A model generated the notes under the pieces. It had not been told where the DNA came from. It did not search any database and was given only the letters and a program-made list of their open reading frames with translations. 50,871 nt of DNA from Oscillospiraceae bacterium (lineage in GTDB: Bacteria > Bacillota > Clostridia > Saccharofermentanales > Fastidiosipilaceae), in the NCBI GenBank assembly GCA_029983685.1, contig JASBZA010000012.1, positions 1-50,871 of the forward strand. Reading direction: 5' to 3'. This document shows, piece after piece, positions 15,640 to 22,776 of this stretch (position 1 is the stretch's first letter; each line of letters begins with the position of its first letter). Made by a program: the position numbers and the translations under genes.

Positions 15640-16645
15640 AATCCCAGTCGTCTTCATCCAAATAGGCTTCCGCAAAATCATCGGTCTCGTGTGGCCAAAC
15701 GGGTGGCCAGGCAATTTCACGTTCCGGATTGTAAGCCAGAAGCTTCAAAGTATCTTTAAACCAATCCGGTAAGGGGCTCTCAAAGGCCATATTCTCACCG
15801 GTTACGGGATGGACAAAGGATAAATAACGGGCGTGTAGGCACTGACCCTTGAGGCCAAATTGGTCATCTTTATAGCCGTAGAGAGGGTCGCCCAGGACAG
15901 GATGGCCTATAAAACGCATATGAACCCTGATCTGATGGGTCCGACCGGTATCCAACTTGACCCTAAGGTAGGTGCCGTGCTTCAAGGGTTCCAAGACCCT
16001 AAAGTAAGTTCTGGATTTTTTGCCGTCTTCTCTAACCGCCATCTTGATACGGTCTTGGGGGTCTCTTCCCATCGGAGCATCAATCATGCCCTGGTTTTCT
16101 TTGAAAAAGCCGTGCACAATGGTTTCGTACACACGGTGGACCTGCCTGTCTCGGATAGCCTGAGCCAAGAGTTTGTGGACCTCGTCGGTTTTGGCCACAA
16201 CCAGAAGACCCGACGTATCTTTATCCAAGCGGTGAACAATGCCCGGCCTCGACTGAGATGTAACTTGAGACAAGGCTCCGCCGGTATGATAGAGCAAGGC
16301 ATTTACCAGGGTATTATCGGGATTGCCGGCCCCCGGATGAACCACCATACCCTGTGGTTTATTAACAACCAGAAGATAAGGGTCTTCATAAATTATATCT
16401 AAAGGAATCGCTTGAGCCTCCAGCGTATTTTCCTTTACCTCGGGAGGATCAATCTCCAGTAGGCTTCCTTGAATCGACTTATCCGAACCCTTGAAGGGCT
16501 TACCGTCCAGAAGGATTCGGCCTTCTTTAATCCAGGTTTTGAGGGTCTCACGAGAATACTCCGGCAAGGCTAAGGCCAAATACTTGTCCAGCCTAAGCCC
16601 GTCCTTATCTACTTCAAGTCTGATAATTTCTTTATCCTGTGCCAT
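15629..16645 (-). CDS. rluD: RluD-type 23S rRNA pseudouridine synthase
   Basis: 338 aa. S4 RNA-binding domain at about 14-75 (LRLDKYLALALPEYSR), then the RluA/RluD catalytic domain with HRLDKDTSGLLVV (138-150; catalytic Asp141) and RTHQIRVHM (about 230). The C-terminus carries an extra acidic tail (AEAYLDEDDWDYEG) beyond the normal family length. Follows lspA, as in many Firmicutes. The assignment to the RluD/YlyB group rests on position and the S4 domain. Confidence 0.9.
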   Translation of the reverse strand: MAQDKEIIRLEVDKDGLRLDKYLALALPEYSRETLKTWIKEGRILLDGKPFKGSDKSIQGSLLEIDPPEVKENTLEAQAIPLDIIYEDPYLLVVNKPQGMVVHPGAGNPDNTLVNALLYHTGGALSQVTSQSRPGIVHRLDKDTSGLLVVAKTDEVHKLLAQAIRDRQVHRVYETIVHGFFKENQGMIDAPMGRDPQDRIKMAVREDGKKSRTYFRVLEPLKHGTYLRVKLDTGRTHQIRVHMRFIGHPVLGDPLYGYKDDQFGLKGQCLHARYLSFVHPVTGENMAFESPLPDWFKDTLKLLAYNPEREIAWPPVWPHETDDFAEAYLDEDDWDYEG

Positions 16646-16690
16646 CTGTCTTACCCTCTATAAACTGCTGCCTATCTTAACCGGCCTTAA

Positions 16691-17269
16691 CTATATCCGC
16701 CGCACCCGGTAACGCTCATCCGTCATAAAAGAATTCCGGTGCTTCTCTTCAAAGAAAAGGATATAAATCAAAAGGAAAATCATACCGACCACAATAAGCG
16801 AATCTGCCACATTAAAGGTCGGGAAATGCCAGTCGCCGAAGACCACATCGACAAAGTCGATTACACCGCCCAGGCGAATCCGGTCAATAAGATTCCCTAC
16901 CGTGCCGGCCAAAAGCAAGCTGAACGTAAAGGGCAGAAACTTGGGCCAGCCGCTGGAACGGATTAAAAAGACCAGGAAGACAAGGGAAGCAATTACAGAA
17001 ATGCCGGTCAAAAGATAAATGCCCCAGCTTTTTTCTGCCAGGAAAGACCAGGCTGCTCCGGTATTAAAGGTATAGCGAAAATTTAGAAAGCCGTCGATTA
17101 ATACATGTTGGCCGCCTTCTTGGAGGACCGAATCCGTAATAACCCAATACTTAGACCACTGGTCCAGGCCTATAAAAGCCAAGGCCAAGAGGATAAAACC
17201 CAAAGACGCCCCCGGGGAAATCTTAGGTCCTCTAAGCTTCGTATTATTATTGTTATTCTTTTTCTTCAT
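16691..17269 (-). CDS. lspA: Lipoprotein signal peptidase (signal peptidase II)
   Basis: 192 aa with four membrane segments. The catalytic aspartates are Asp138 in GGVIDFVD and Asp156 in FNVADS, and NLIDR is present. The N-terminus is extended by about 20 residues with a run of asparagines (5-9), unusual but harmless. It cleaves prolipoproteins; three predicted lipoproteins are in this window (starts at 21393, 42325 and 50796). Confidence 0.95.
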   Translation of the reverse strand: MKKKNNNNNTKLRGPKISPGASLGFILLALAFIGLDQWSKYWVITDSVLQEGGQHVLIDGFLNFRYTFNTGAAWSFLAEKSWGIYLLTGISVIASLVFLVFLIRSSGWPKFLPFTFSLLLAGTVGNLIDRIRLGGVIDFVDVVFGDWHFPTFNVADSLIVVGMIFLLIYILFFEEKHRNSFMTDERYRVRRI

Positions 17270-17356
17270 ATAAATATATCCTGTCTAACACATGTCTTGT
17301 CTAAATAATATGCTGATAATTCTAGCACAGTAGAGGAAGTCTTTGGGGCCGGGAAA

Positions 17357-17391
17357 GAAAAAAGCCCGGAAGAAATCTCTTCTTCCGGGCT
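17357..17391 (-). terminator. Intrinsic terminator of rny (bidirectional)
   Basis: AGCCCGGAAGA (17363-17373) pairs with TCTTCCGGGCT (17381-17391), an 11-bp perfect stem. On the minus strand it is followed by a T run (17357-17363); on plus by CCTTTTTG. It ends the RNase Y transcript. The remainder of 17270-17413 shows nothing else clear. Confidence 0.9.
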
Positions 17392-17413
17392 CCTTTTTGT
17401 CTCATTAGTAAGC

Positions 17414-18979
17414 TTAGCGTGCCACGCCGCTACCTCTGGTTTCACGAATCATGTTGACCTTAATCTGGCCGGGATAACTCAATTCTTCCTCGATTTTTTG
17501 ACAAATTTCGAAAGCTTTCAAGTCAAGTTCCTGGTCGGATATTTCATCCGGCTTAACGATCACTCGTAGTTCTCGTCCGGCTTGGATAGCATAGCACTTC
17601 TCTATACCTTCAAAGCTATTGGCCAAATCTTCCAGGGCTTGGATTCGCTTGACGTAGGTTTCCAAGTTCTCCCTTCTGGCTCCGGGTCTGGCTGCCGACA
17701 AGGCATCGGCTGCAGCCACCAAAACAGAAATAGGCGAATTGGGCTCCACTTCACCGTGGTGAGACTGGATAGCGTTGATGACGACGTCATCTTCTTTATG
17801 CTTCTTGGCAATCTCAATACCCAGCTCAATGTGGGATCCTTCGAATTCGAAGTCGCAAGATTTACCGATATCATGTAAGAGACCGGCCCTCTTGGCCAGC
17901 TGGACATCCAAACCCAACTCGGCGGCCATCATGCCGGAGAGGTCACAAACTTCCAAAGAGTGCTGTAAAGCGTTTTGGCCGTAAGAGGTCCTGTAACGCA
18001 TCTGACCTAATAGGTTCACAATTTCGTTAGGAACACCTAGGACACCGGATTCCAGTACGGCTCTCTCACCCTCGCGTCGGATGGTCTGGTCTACTTCCTT
18101 CTCTGCCTTGGCCACAGCGGCTTCAATGCTGGAAGGATGAATACGACCGTCTTGTACCAAGCGTTCCAAAGCCAGGCGGGCAATCTCGCGTCGCACCGGA
18201 TTGAAGCAGGACAAGATGACGGCTTCGGGCGTATCGTCAATAATCATATCGACACCGGTAGCAGTCTCGAAAGCTCTGATATTACGTCCTTCTCGACCGA
18301 TAATCCGGCCCTTCATCTCATCTGTCGGAAGATTTACAACCGATACGGTATTCTCCGCTACATATTCCGAAGCGTAACGCTGGATGGTCGTAACCACAAC
18401 ATCCCGGGCTCTGGACTCGGCATCGTTCTTCAGCTCTTCTTCTACCTGGCTGAAAAGGACACCCAAGTCTCTGCGATAGGTCTTCTCGGCGGACTCCAAA
18501 ACCAAGGCCTTGGCTTCCTCCACATTAAGACCGGATATCTCTTCGAGCTGGGTGAGCTTCTGAGCTTCTAACTCATCCACCCTGGCCTCCTTGGCCTTAA
18601 CTCTTCTCTCATGGCTATCCAAAGCTTCTTGCTGACGGCTTACGAGTTCGGTCTTCTTGTCCAGATTGCTTTCCTTCTGGTCAATCCGATTACGCTCTCT
18701 GGCCAGTTCGCTTTGTCTTTCTCTTACATCTTTTTCTAATTCAACCTTGGCCTTGTGAATCTCTTCTTTTGCCTGCAGGAGTAAATCGCGTTTCAGGCTC
18801 TCGCCTTCCTTCTGAGCCGTCGCTAGACTGGCTGCAGAATCCTTCTCCGATTTTTTCTTCGCCTCATTAATATTCTCCATTTCCTTGCTGAAACCCATTT
18901 TGTAAAACAGATATACAACGACAGCGCCAACTGCAAGGCCGATCACCAGACCAATTAATAAAGATATAACTTTATCCAT
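17414..18979 (-). CDS. rny: Ribonuclease Y
   Basis: 521 aa from ATG 18979, chosen for its strong GGAGGTGAT ribosome binding site; the upstream in-frame ATG at 19006 has none. One N-terminal membrane helix (about 5-27), a long coiled coil (about 30-190), a KH domain (about 205-270, GRIIGREGRNIRAFE) and an HD domain with HSLEVCDL and LLHDIGKS (about 368). It starts mRNA decay at the membrane in Firmicutes. Domain order and length are normal. It is a single-gene transcript ended by the terminator at 17357-17391. Confidence 0.96.
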   Translation of the reverse strand: MDKVISLLIGLVIGLAVGAVVVYLFYKMGFSKEMENINEAKKKSEKDSAASLATAQKEGESLKRDLLLQAKEEIHKAKVELEKDVRERQSELARERNRIDQKESNLDKKTELVSRQQEALDSHERRVKAKEARVDELEAQKLTQLEEISGLNVEEAKALVLESAEKTYRRDLGVLFSQVEEELKNDAESRARDVVVTTIQRYASEYVAENTVSVVNLPTDEMKGRIIGREGRNIRAFETATGVDMIIDDTPEAVILSCFNPVRREIARLALERLVQDGRIHPSSIEAAVAKAEKEVDQTIRREGERAVLESGVLGVPNEIVNLLGQMRYRTSYGQNALQHSLEVCDLSGMMAAELGLDVQLAKRAGLLHDIGKSCDFEFEGSHIELGIEIAKKHKEDDVVINAIQSHHGEVEPNSPISVLVAAADALSAARPGARRENLETYVKRIQALEDLANSFEGIEKCYAIQAGRELRVIVKPDEISDQELDLKAFEICQKIEEELSYPGQIKVNMIRETRGSGVAR

Positions 18980-19106
18980 GTGGTAATCACCTCCAATTTT
19001 ATTCAATTTTCAAATTTCAAGTCTCCTATATCAACCTAAAATTAGGAAAACAGCTAAAAGTTATTGTAAGGTTAATTAGCCTTATTTGCAAATGAAGTGC
19101 GAATGG

Positions 19107-20354
19107 CTAGTCGTCTAACTTGTTCAAAACATCACGCATAGATAGGCCTTTGGCCTCGGCAATTTCGGCGATATCCTCATACTCATATTTGGCTTTGAAA
19201 ACACCGTAACCACGGGCTTTTTTCAGTCTCACCGGCCCCAAGGACGTGTCTTTTACCAGACATTCTCTGGCCAAAGCGTGGCGCTTACACCTATATTCTC
19301 TAATACCCAAAGTCGGGGTGTGCTTGAAAATCAATGAAAGCATCAAGTCTTTATGCTCTTCTCGGCAAAGGACTCCCAACAGGATGCCGGGGCGGGATTT
19401 TTTCATGCCCAAAGGAATGGTATAGACGTCCAAAGCCCCTGCCTTAAAAAGCTGATCCATTGCAAATCCGATTTCCTCGGAGCTGGCGTCATCGATGTTG
19501 GACAAAAGCTCAACGATTGTTTCCGTAGTTTCTGCGTCTTCCTCTGTCTCGGATAGAAGAGCACGAACCACGTTGGCCTTGGGAAATTCTTTCTTCCCTA
19601 AACCGTAGCCTATCTTTTGTATTTTCATTGTCGGCATGGGAATGAAATCCGAAACAAAATACTTAACGATTGCTGCTCCGGTCGGTGTACACAATTCTCC
19701 CTCGATGTCGGCACTGTAGATAGGAACACCTTTTAAAATATTGGCCGTAGCCGGTGCCGGTACCGGCAAGATGCCGTGGGCACAACGTACGTGTCCCTTG
19801 CCCACATGGATTGGTGAAGCTAAAACTTTTTGCACACCTAACATTTCCAGCAAGAGGCAAACAGCCGTCACATCGGCTATGGCGTCCAGGGCCCCGACCT
19901 CATGGAAATGAACCTCCGTCACGGGCTTACCGTGGACCAGGCTCTCTGCCTCGGCAATAATCCGGTAAATATCCATGGCTTGTTCTTTCACTTGGGCCGA
20001 CAAGGGAAACGCTTCAATAATTTTGCCAATATCCTCTAAGCCGTTATGTTGATGGCTATGCTTATGACTGTGACCATGTTCGTGATGATGGTCGTGGTGA
20101 TGGTGACCCTGGTCATGGTCAGGATGATTAAGGTTTTCGCCTTCTGCATGGCCATGAATCAAAACTTCCATACGGGTCCCTTCGATGCCGGCGGTAGAGG
20201 CCTGTACAGCGGAAACGCATGTGTTATCTAAGCCCAGGCTGTCCATTTTCTCCAGAAAGCTTCTTTGCTCCTGCTTATCCAATAATTCATAAAGCGAAGC
20301 GGTCAGCATATCACCTGCCGCTCCCATACCCAGGTCCCAATAAAGTGTCAGCAT
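19107..20354 (-). CDS. larC: LarC, nickel insertion protein for the nickel-pincer nucleotide cofactor
   Basis: 415 aa from ATG 20354, which overlaps the ispF stop codon; the frame is open to 20369. Begins MLTLYWDLGMGAAGDM, the family's opening. A histidine-rich stretch at about residues 83-105 probably binds nickel. Later hallmarks are VHFHEVGALDAIADV and the C-terminal REYRCKRHALAR. In Lactobacillus plantarum larC is split and joined by programmed frameshifting; here it is one continuous frame. No larA, larB or larE is in the window, so the enzyme it serves is unknown. Confidence 0.92.
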   Translation of the reverse strand: MLTLYWDLGMGAAGDMLTASLYELLDKQEQRSFLEKMDSLGLDNTCVSAVQASTAGIEGTRMEVLIHGHAEGENLNHPDHDQGHHHHDHHHEHGHSHKHSHQHNGLEDIGKIIEAFPLSAQVKEQAMDIYRIIAEAESLVHGKPVTEVHFHEVGALDAIADVTAVCLLLEMLGVQKVLASPIHVGKGHVRCAHGILPVPAPATANILKGVPIYSADIEGELCTPTGAAIVKYFVSDFIPMPTMKIQKIGYGLGKKEFPKANVVRALLSETEEDAETTETIVELLSNIDDASSEEIGFAMDQLFKAGALDVYTIPLGMKKSRPGILLGVLCREEHKDLMLSLIFKHTPTLGIREYRCKRHALARECLVKDTSLGPVRLKKARGYGVFKAKYEYEDIAEIAEAKGLSMRDVLNKLDD

Positions 20355-20884
20355 GCTTCGTCTCCCCACTCTCTAAAATCTGCTACACAAAAAGCCTGCA
20401 GGCCCAAGCCACGCCCGAAATCGGTCAGGCCTTCTCCTGTGGTAGCCGTGATGCCGACCCTACAGGCAGCCAGGCCGCACAAATCAGCGATACTTTCGCG
20501 CATGGCCGGTATGTGTTTTAAGAGCTTGGGCCTCTTGCCTTCAATAGAAAAGGCCAAAGAAATCAATTCTAAGCGGTGACCCGACGGATTTTGGCTGGCT
20601 TCCAGAAGCTTTAAGGCTTCTTTAAGATAAGCTGACGAATCGGTTACACCGGCTCTGCACATGTCATCGGCTTTGGCCCCCAATATCGGCACCGTGGTCA
20701 CCGAGCTAATGGCATTACACAAGGCATGGAGGAGGACATCTCCGTCTGAATTAGCCAAAAGACCGGGGCTTTCCGGAATCACCAGGCCGCCTAAAACCAG
20801 GGGCTTAGGGTTTGCTTCATCGACAAAACGATGACTATCTTGGCCCAAACCGGTTCTGGGCAGAGGGTATAACGAAGCCGGCAT
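20348..20884 (-). CDS. ispF: Divergent IspF-like protein (MEcPP synthase family)
   Basis: 178 aa. The expected metal ligands are present: D and H in GQDSHRF and H in SDGDVLLHAL. The C-terminal TTGEGLTDFGRG corresponds to the family's ATTTEGLGFTGRG. However, the normally conserved DIGxxFPDTD segment is replaced by an unrelated stretch (about residues 68-85, VPILGAKADDMCRAG). The length is slightly above the usual 155-160. IspF makes 2-C-methyl-D-erythritol 2,4-cyclodiphosphate in isoprenoid synthesis. Either this is the cell's diverged IspF or a paralogue with changed function. It lies in a coupled run with the thioredoxin-like lipoprotein and larC. Confidence 0.75.
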   Translation of the reverse strand: MPASLYPLPRTGLGQDSHRFVDEANPKPLVLGGLVIPESPGLLANSDGDVLLHALCNAISSVTTVPILGAKADDMCRAGVTDSSAYLKEALKLLEASQNPSGHRLELISLAFSIEGKRPKLLKHIPAMRESIADLCGLAACRVGITATTGEGLTDFGRGLGLQAFCVADFREWGDEAC

Positions 20885-20886
20885 AG

Positions 20887-21393
20887 CTATTCCTCCTTAA
20901 CGCGCTTATCCAGAGCATCTTGCAATAAGACCAAAGCGTTTTCTTCTTCCCAAGAAGCATACATAATCTTGGAACCGTTTTGCAAGAGATAAAAAGTCGG
21001 TGTCACGTGGACTTCTAACTGGTCCAGAATATAAGAACTTTCGTTAACATAGGTAAAAATAAAATAGGCCTTGTCGTGGTATTGGACGGCCCATTCTTCC
21101 ATCTGCGGGATAACGATAGGGGCCGCGTAGTCTCGATGCTGGCGTATACACAAGACAACCGGCAGACCGGTGGAGTTAAGGAGCTTATCCAAGTCCTTTA
21201 CCTCCCTATAATCCAGCCATTCACCCTCCTCATCAACTCGGTATTGCAATAAAGCGGTGGGTGCATCGTAATTCACCCGGCCCAAATAATCCTCCGGGGT
21301 ATTTTCCTTTTTCTTACAGGCGGCCAAAAAGGTCGTCGTCAGCAATAAGACAGCTATTACAAGGCCAAAGCTTGACCAACATCTTCTCTTCAT
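20887..21393 (-). CDS. Thioredoxin-like lipoprotein without a CXXC motif
   Basis: 168 aa. Lipoprotein signal peptide with lipobox TFLAAC (Cys26). Residues about 75-160 look like a thioredoxin fold: LPVVLCIRQ, a helix, KAYFIFTYVNES, then VTPTFYLLQNGS with the family's cis-proline position. The active-site CXXC is absent; only one cysteine (in VVLCIRQ) remains in the domain, so it is unlikely to be a normal disulfide reductase. Surface-anchored. It overlaps the methyltransferase gene by ATGA. Role unknown. Confidence 0.65.
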   Translation of the reverse strand: MKRRCWSSFGLVIAVLLLTTTFLAACKKKENTPEDYLGRVNYDAPTALLQYRVDEEGEWLDYREVKDLDKLLNSTGLPVVLCIRQHRDYAAPIVIPQMEEWAVQYHDKAYFIFTYVNESSYILDQLEVHVTPTFYLLQNGSKIMYASWEEENALVLLQDALDKRVKEE

Positions 21394-22058
21394 AAGCCTT
21401 TGGCCGAAGCTTCCTTCTCTATAGCTTCCTGCAGACGGAGGATATGGAAACCTTTTTTCTTATAAATCAGATCGACTTTGGAAAAGAGGCTCTCTAAATA
21501 GGTCTGGGCCGACTTGGCTCCCTGTTTCTTACCGATTACGATATAGGCTCTGCCGTCCGGGCTAAGATGCGTTTGCATGCCTCTAAAAAGTTCATACAAT
21601 TTGTCCTTGCCGACCCGAATCGGCGGATTGGACAAGATTAAATCAAAGGGTCCTTCCAAGTGCTCAAAACCGTCGGATTTTATCACCCGGCTGCCTTGGA
21701 TAAAATTCTCTTCTAAATTTTTACGTGCTAAGTCCAGGGCATGGTCGTTCACATCGGACAAAGTCCAGGTCGAGGCCGGATAAAGCTTCTTGGCTACGAT
21801 GGCGATAACACCGTAGCCCGTGCCTAAATCCAGGGCCTGACCTTTGGTCAGCGAACGGAAATGCTCCAGATTTTCGTCTTTCAGCTTCTCCATATCTTCA
21901 TAAAAAGCGTCTAAAAGGGTCTCTGTACCCTGATCGATATGTTCTTTGGAAAAGACTCCTGAATTACTGTGAAAGACCAGGTCACGGCCGTGAACGCGAT
22001 AAGAGATAAGGCTCGGTTTATCCGGCACTTCGGAATGTTCCGAAAAGTAATACGACAT
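21390..22058 (-). CDS. Class I SAM-dependent methyltransferase (RsmC-like)
   Basis: 222 aa. SAM-binding motif I LDLGTGYGVIAI (about 77-88), an acidic residue in LSDVNDHAL, and the catalytic NPPIRVGK (about 147-154), as in RsmC/RlmG-type rRNA guanine-N2 methyltransferases. The opening YYFSEHSEVPDKP is typical of the Firmicute single-domain members. Probably modifies rRNA; target unproven. It follows queT after 45 bases and overlaps the lipoprotein gene downstream. Confidence 0.85.
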   Translation of the reverse strand: MSYYFSEHSEVPDKPSLISYRVHGRDLVFHSNSGVFSKEHIDQGTETLLDAFYEDMEKLKDENLEHFRSLTKGQALDLGTGYGVIAIVAKKLYPASTWTLSDVNDHALDLARKNLEENFIQGSRVIKSDGFEHLEGPFDLILSNPPIRVGKDKLYELFRGMQTHLSPDGRAYIVIGKKQGAKSAQTYLESLFSKVDLIYKKKGFHILRLQEAIEKEASAKGL

Positions 22059-22103
22059 GGCGTTCTCCTTTAGACCAAGCCCTCCCTATCGCCCATGGGC
22101 ATC

Positions 22104-22673
22104 TTAGGACCGGCTGGCCTGTTTTTTGTAAATATTATAGACCCCCGACATCAAGGGCAAGCCGAAAACATAGACAACCAGGGCTTCCGACAAGGCCAAG
22201 GACAGAATACTCAAGATCATCGCCAAGTAAAAAGGCAAGTCTTTCATATTGGGGTCCGGGAAAAAGATAGGCAGGTAAACACCTACAATAAAGGCATTAA
22301 AGAGAATGGCGGGCAGGGGTAAGAGGTAGAAGCTTTTCTTCTTCCACAAGGCCTTCCCAGACTGAATCTGACCTTGCTCCGGCAAAAGTTTGCAGCGCTT
22401 GGCCAAATAACGGGTCACAATGGCCGCCAAAGCCGTGGCCAAAGTACCGAACACGATATCAATCCAGCCCATATTCAAAAGTACATTGGATAAGAGCACA
22501 CCCAAAGGCAGGGCTACCACTCCGGTCGGGGTCAGGGCCGGCAAAATCATGAGGGCTTCCGATATTCTGAACTGTAAGGGGCCCGTAGCGATGGGGGCCA
22601 CAAACATGGTCAGGACAACGTAAAGCGCAGCAAACAAGGCGGTCTCTACCAGCCTATAAACTTTTTTATTCAT
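22104..22673 (-). CDS. queT: QueT family transporter (queuosine precursor uptake)
   Basis: 189 aa with about five hydrophobic segments. The start (VETALFAALYVVLTMFVAP) and LQFRISEALMILP are typical of the QueT family of ECF-type substrate-binding membrane components, thought to import queuosine precursors. It starts after a GGAGGAG ribosome binding site, next to a strongly folded leader at 22691-22772. ECF energising components are not in the window. In other Firmicutes queT is commonly under preQ1 riboswitch control. Confidence 0.88.
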   Translation of the reverse strand: MNKKVYRLVETALFAALYVVLTMFVAPIATGPLQFRISEALMILPALTPTGVVALPLGVLLSNVLLNMGWIDIVFGTLATALAAIVTRYLAKRCKLLPEQGQIQSGKALWKKKSFYLLPLPAILFNAFIVGVYLPIFFPDPNMKDLPFYLAMILSILSLALSEALVVYVFGLPLMSGVYNIYKKQASRS

Positions 22674-22690
22674 TTTTCTTCTCCTCCACA

Positions 22691-22772
22691 GGTGAAAGGG
22701 TCACCCGAAGTTTGTTCCGGAGACTTGGCTTATCTGAAAGATAGTCAGAGGCCAAGGTCCTCTCCGGCTTCG
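22691..22772 (-). promoter_or_regulatory. Strongly folded queT leader, candidate riboswitch
   Basis: On the minus transcript nested perfect helices are present: CGAAG/CTTCG (22772-22768 with 22710-22706), CCGGAGA/TCTCCGG (22767-22761 with 22723-22717), CTTGGC/GCCAAG (22756-22751 with 22729-22724) and TATCT/AGATA (22743-22739 with 22735-22731). They are followed by GGTGA/TCACC (22705-22701 with 22695-22691) just before the ribosome binding site at 22681-22687. There is no terminator T tract. It does not match the preQ1-I or preQ1-II patterns I know; preQ1-III is possible but untested. Confidence 0.5.
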
Positions 22773-22776
22773 TTTC

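Noticed and set aside
20046..20150. Repetitive CATGGTGATGGT-like tract that could suggest a CRISPR or microsatellite
   Set aside because: It encodes the histidine-rich region of LarC in frame; units are irregular and there are no spacers. No CRISPR array was seen anywhere in the window.
19107..20884. larC split by a programmed frameshift
   Set aside because: The frame runs uninterrupted for about 415 codons with both halves of the protein recognisable.
22681..22772. Standard intrinsic terminator of the GH20 gene
   Set aside because: The helices are strong, but no T tract follows on the minus strand; the sequence after the last hairpin is the queT ribosome binding site.
22681..22772. Canonical preQ1-I or preQ1-II riboswitch
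   Set aside because: Neither the short A-rich tail pseudoknot of preQ1-I nor the conserved preQ1-II core that I remember can be placed on the sequence, although queT is a typical target.
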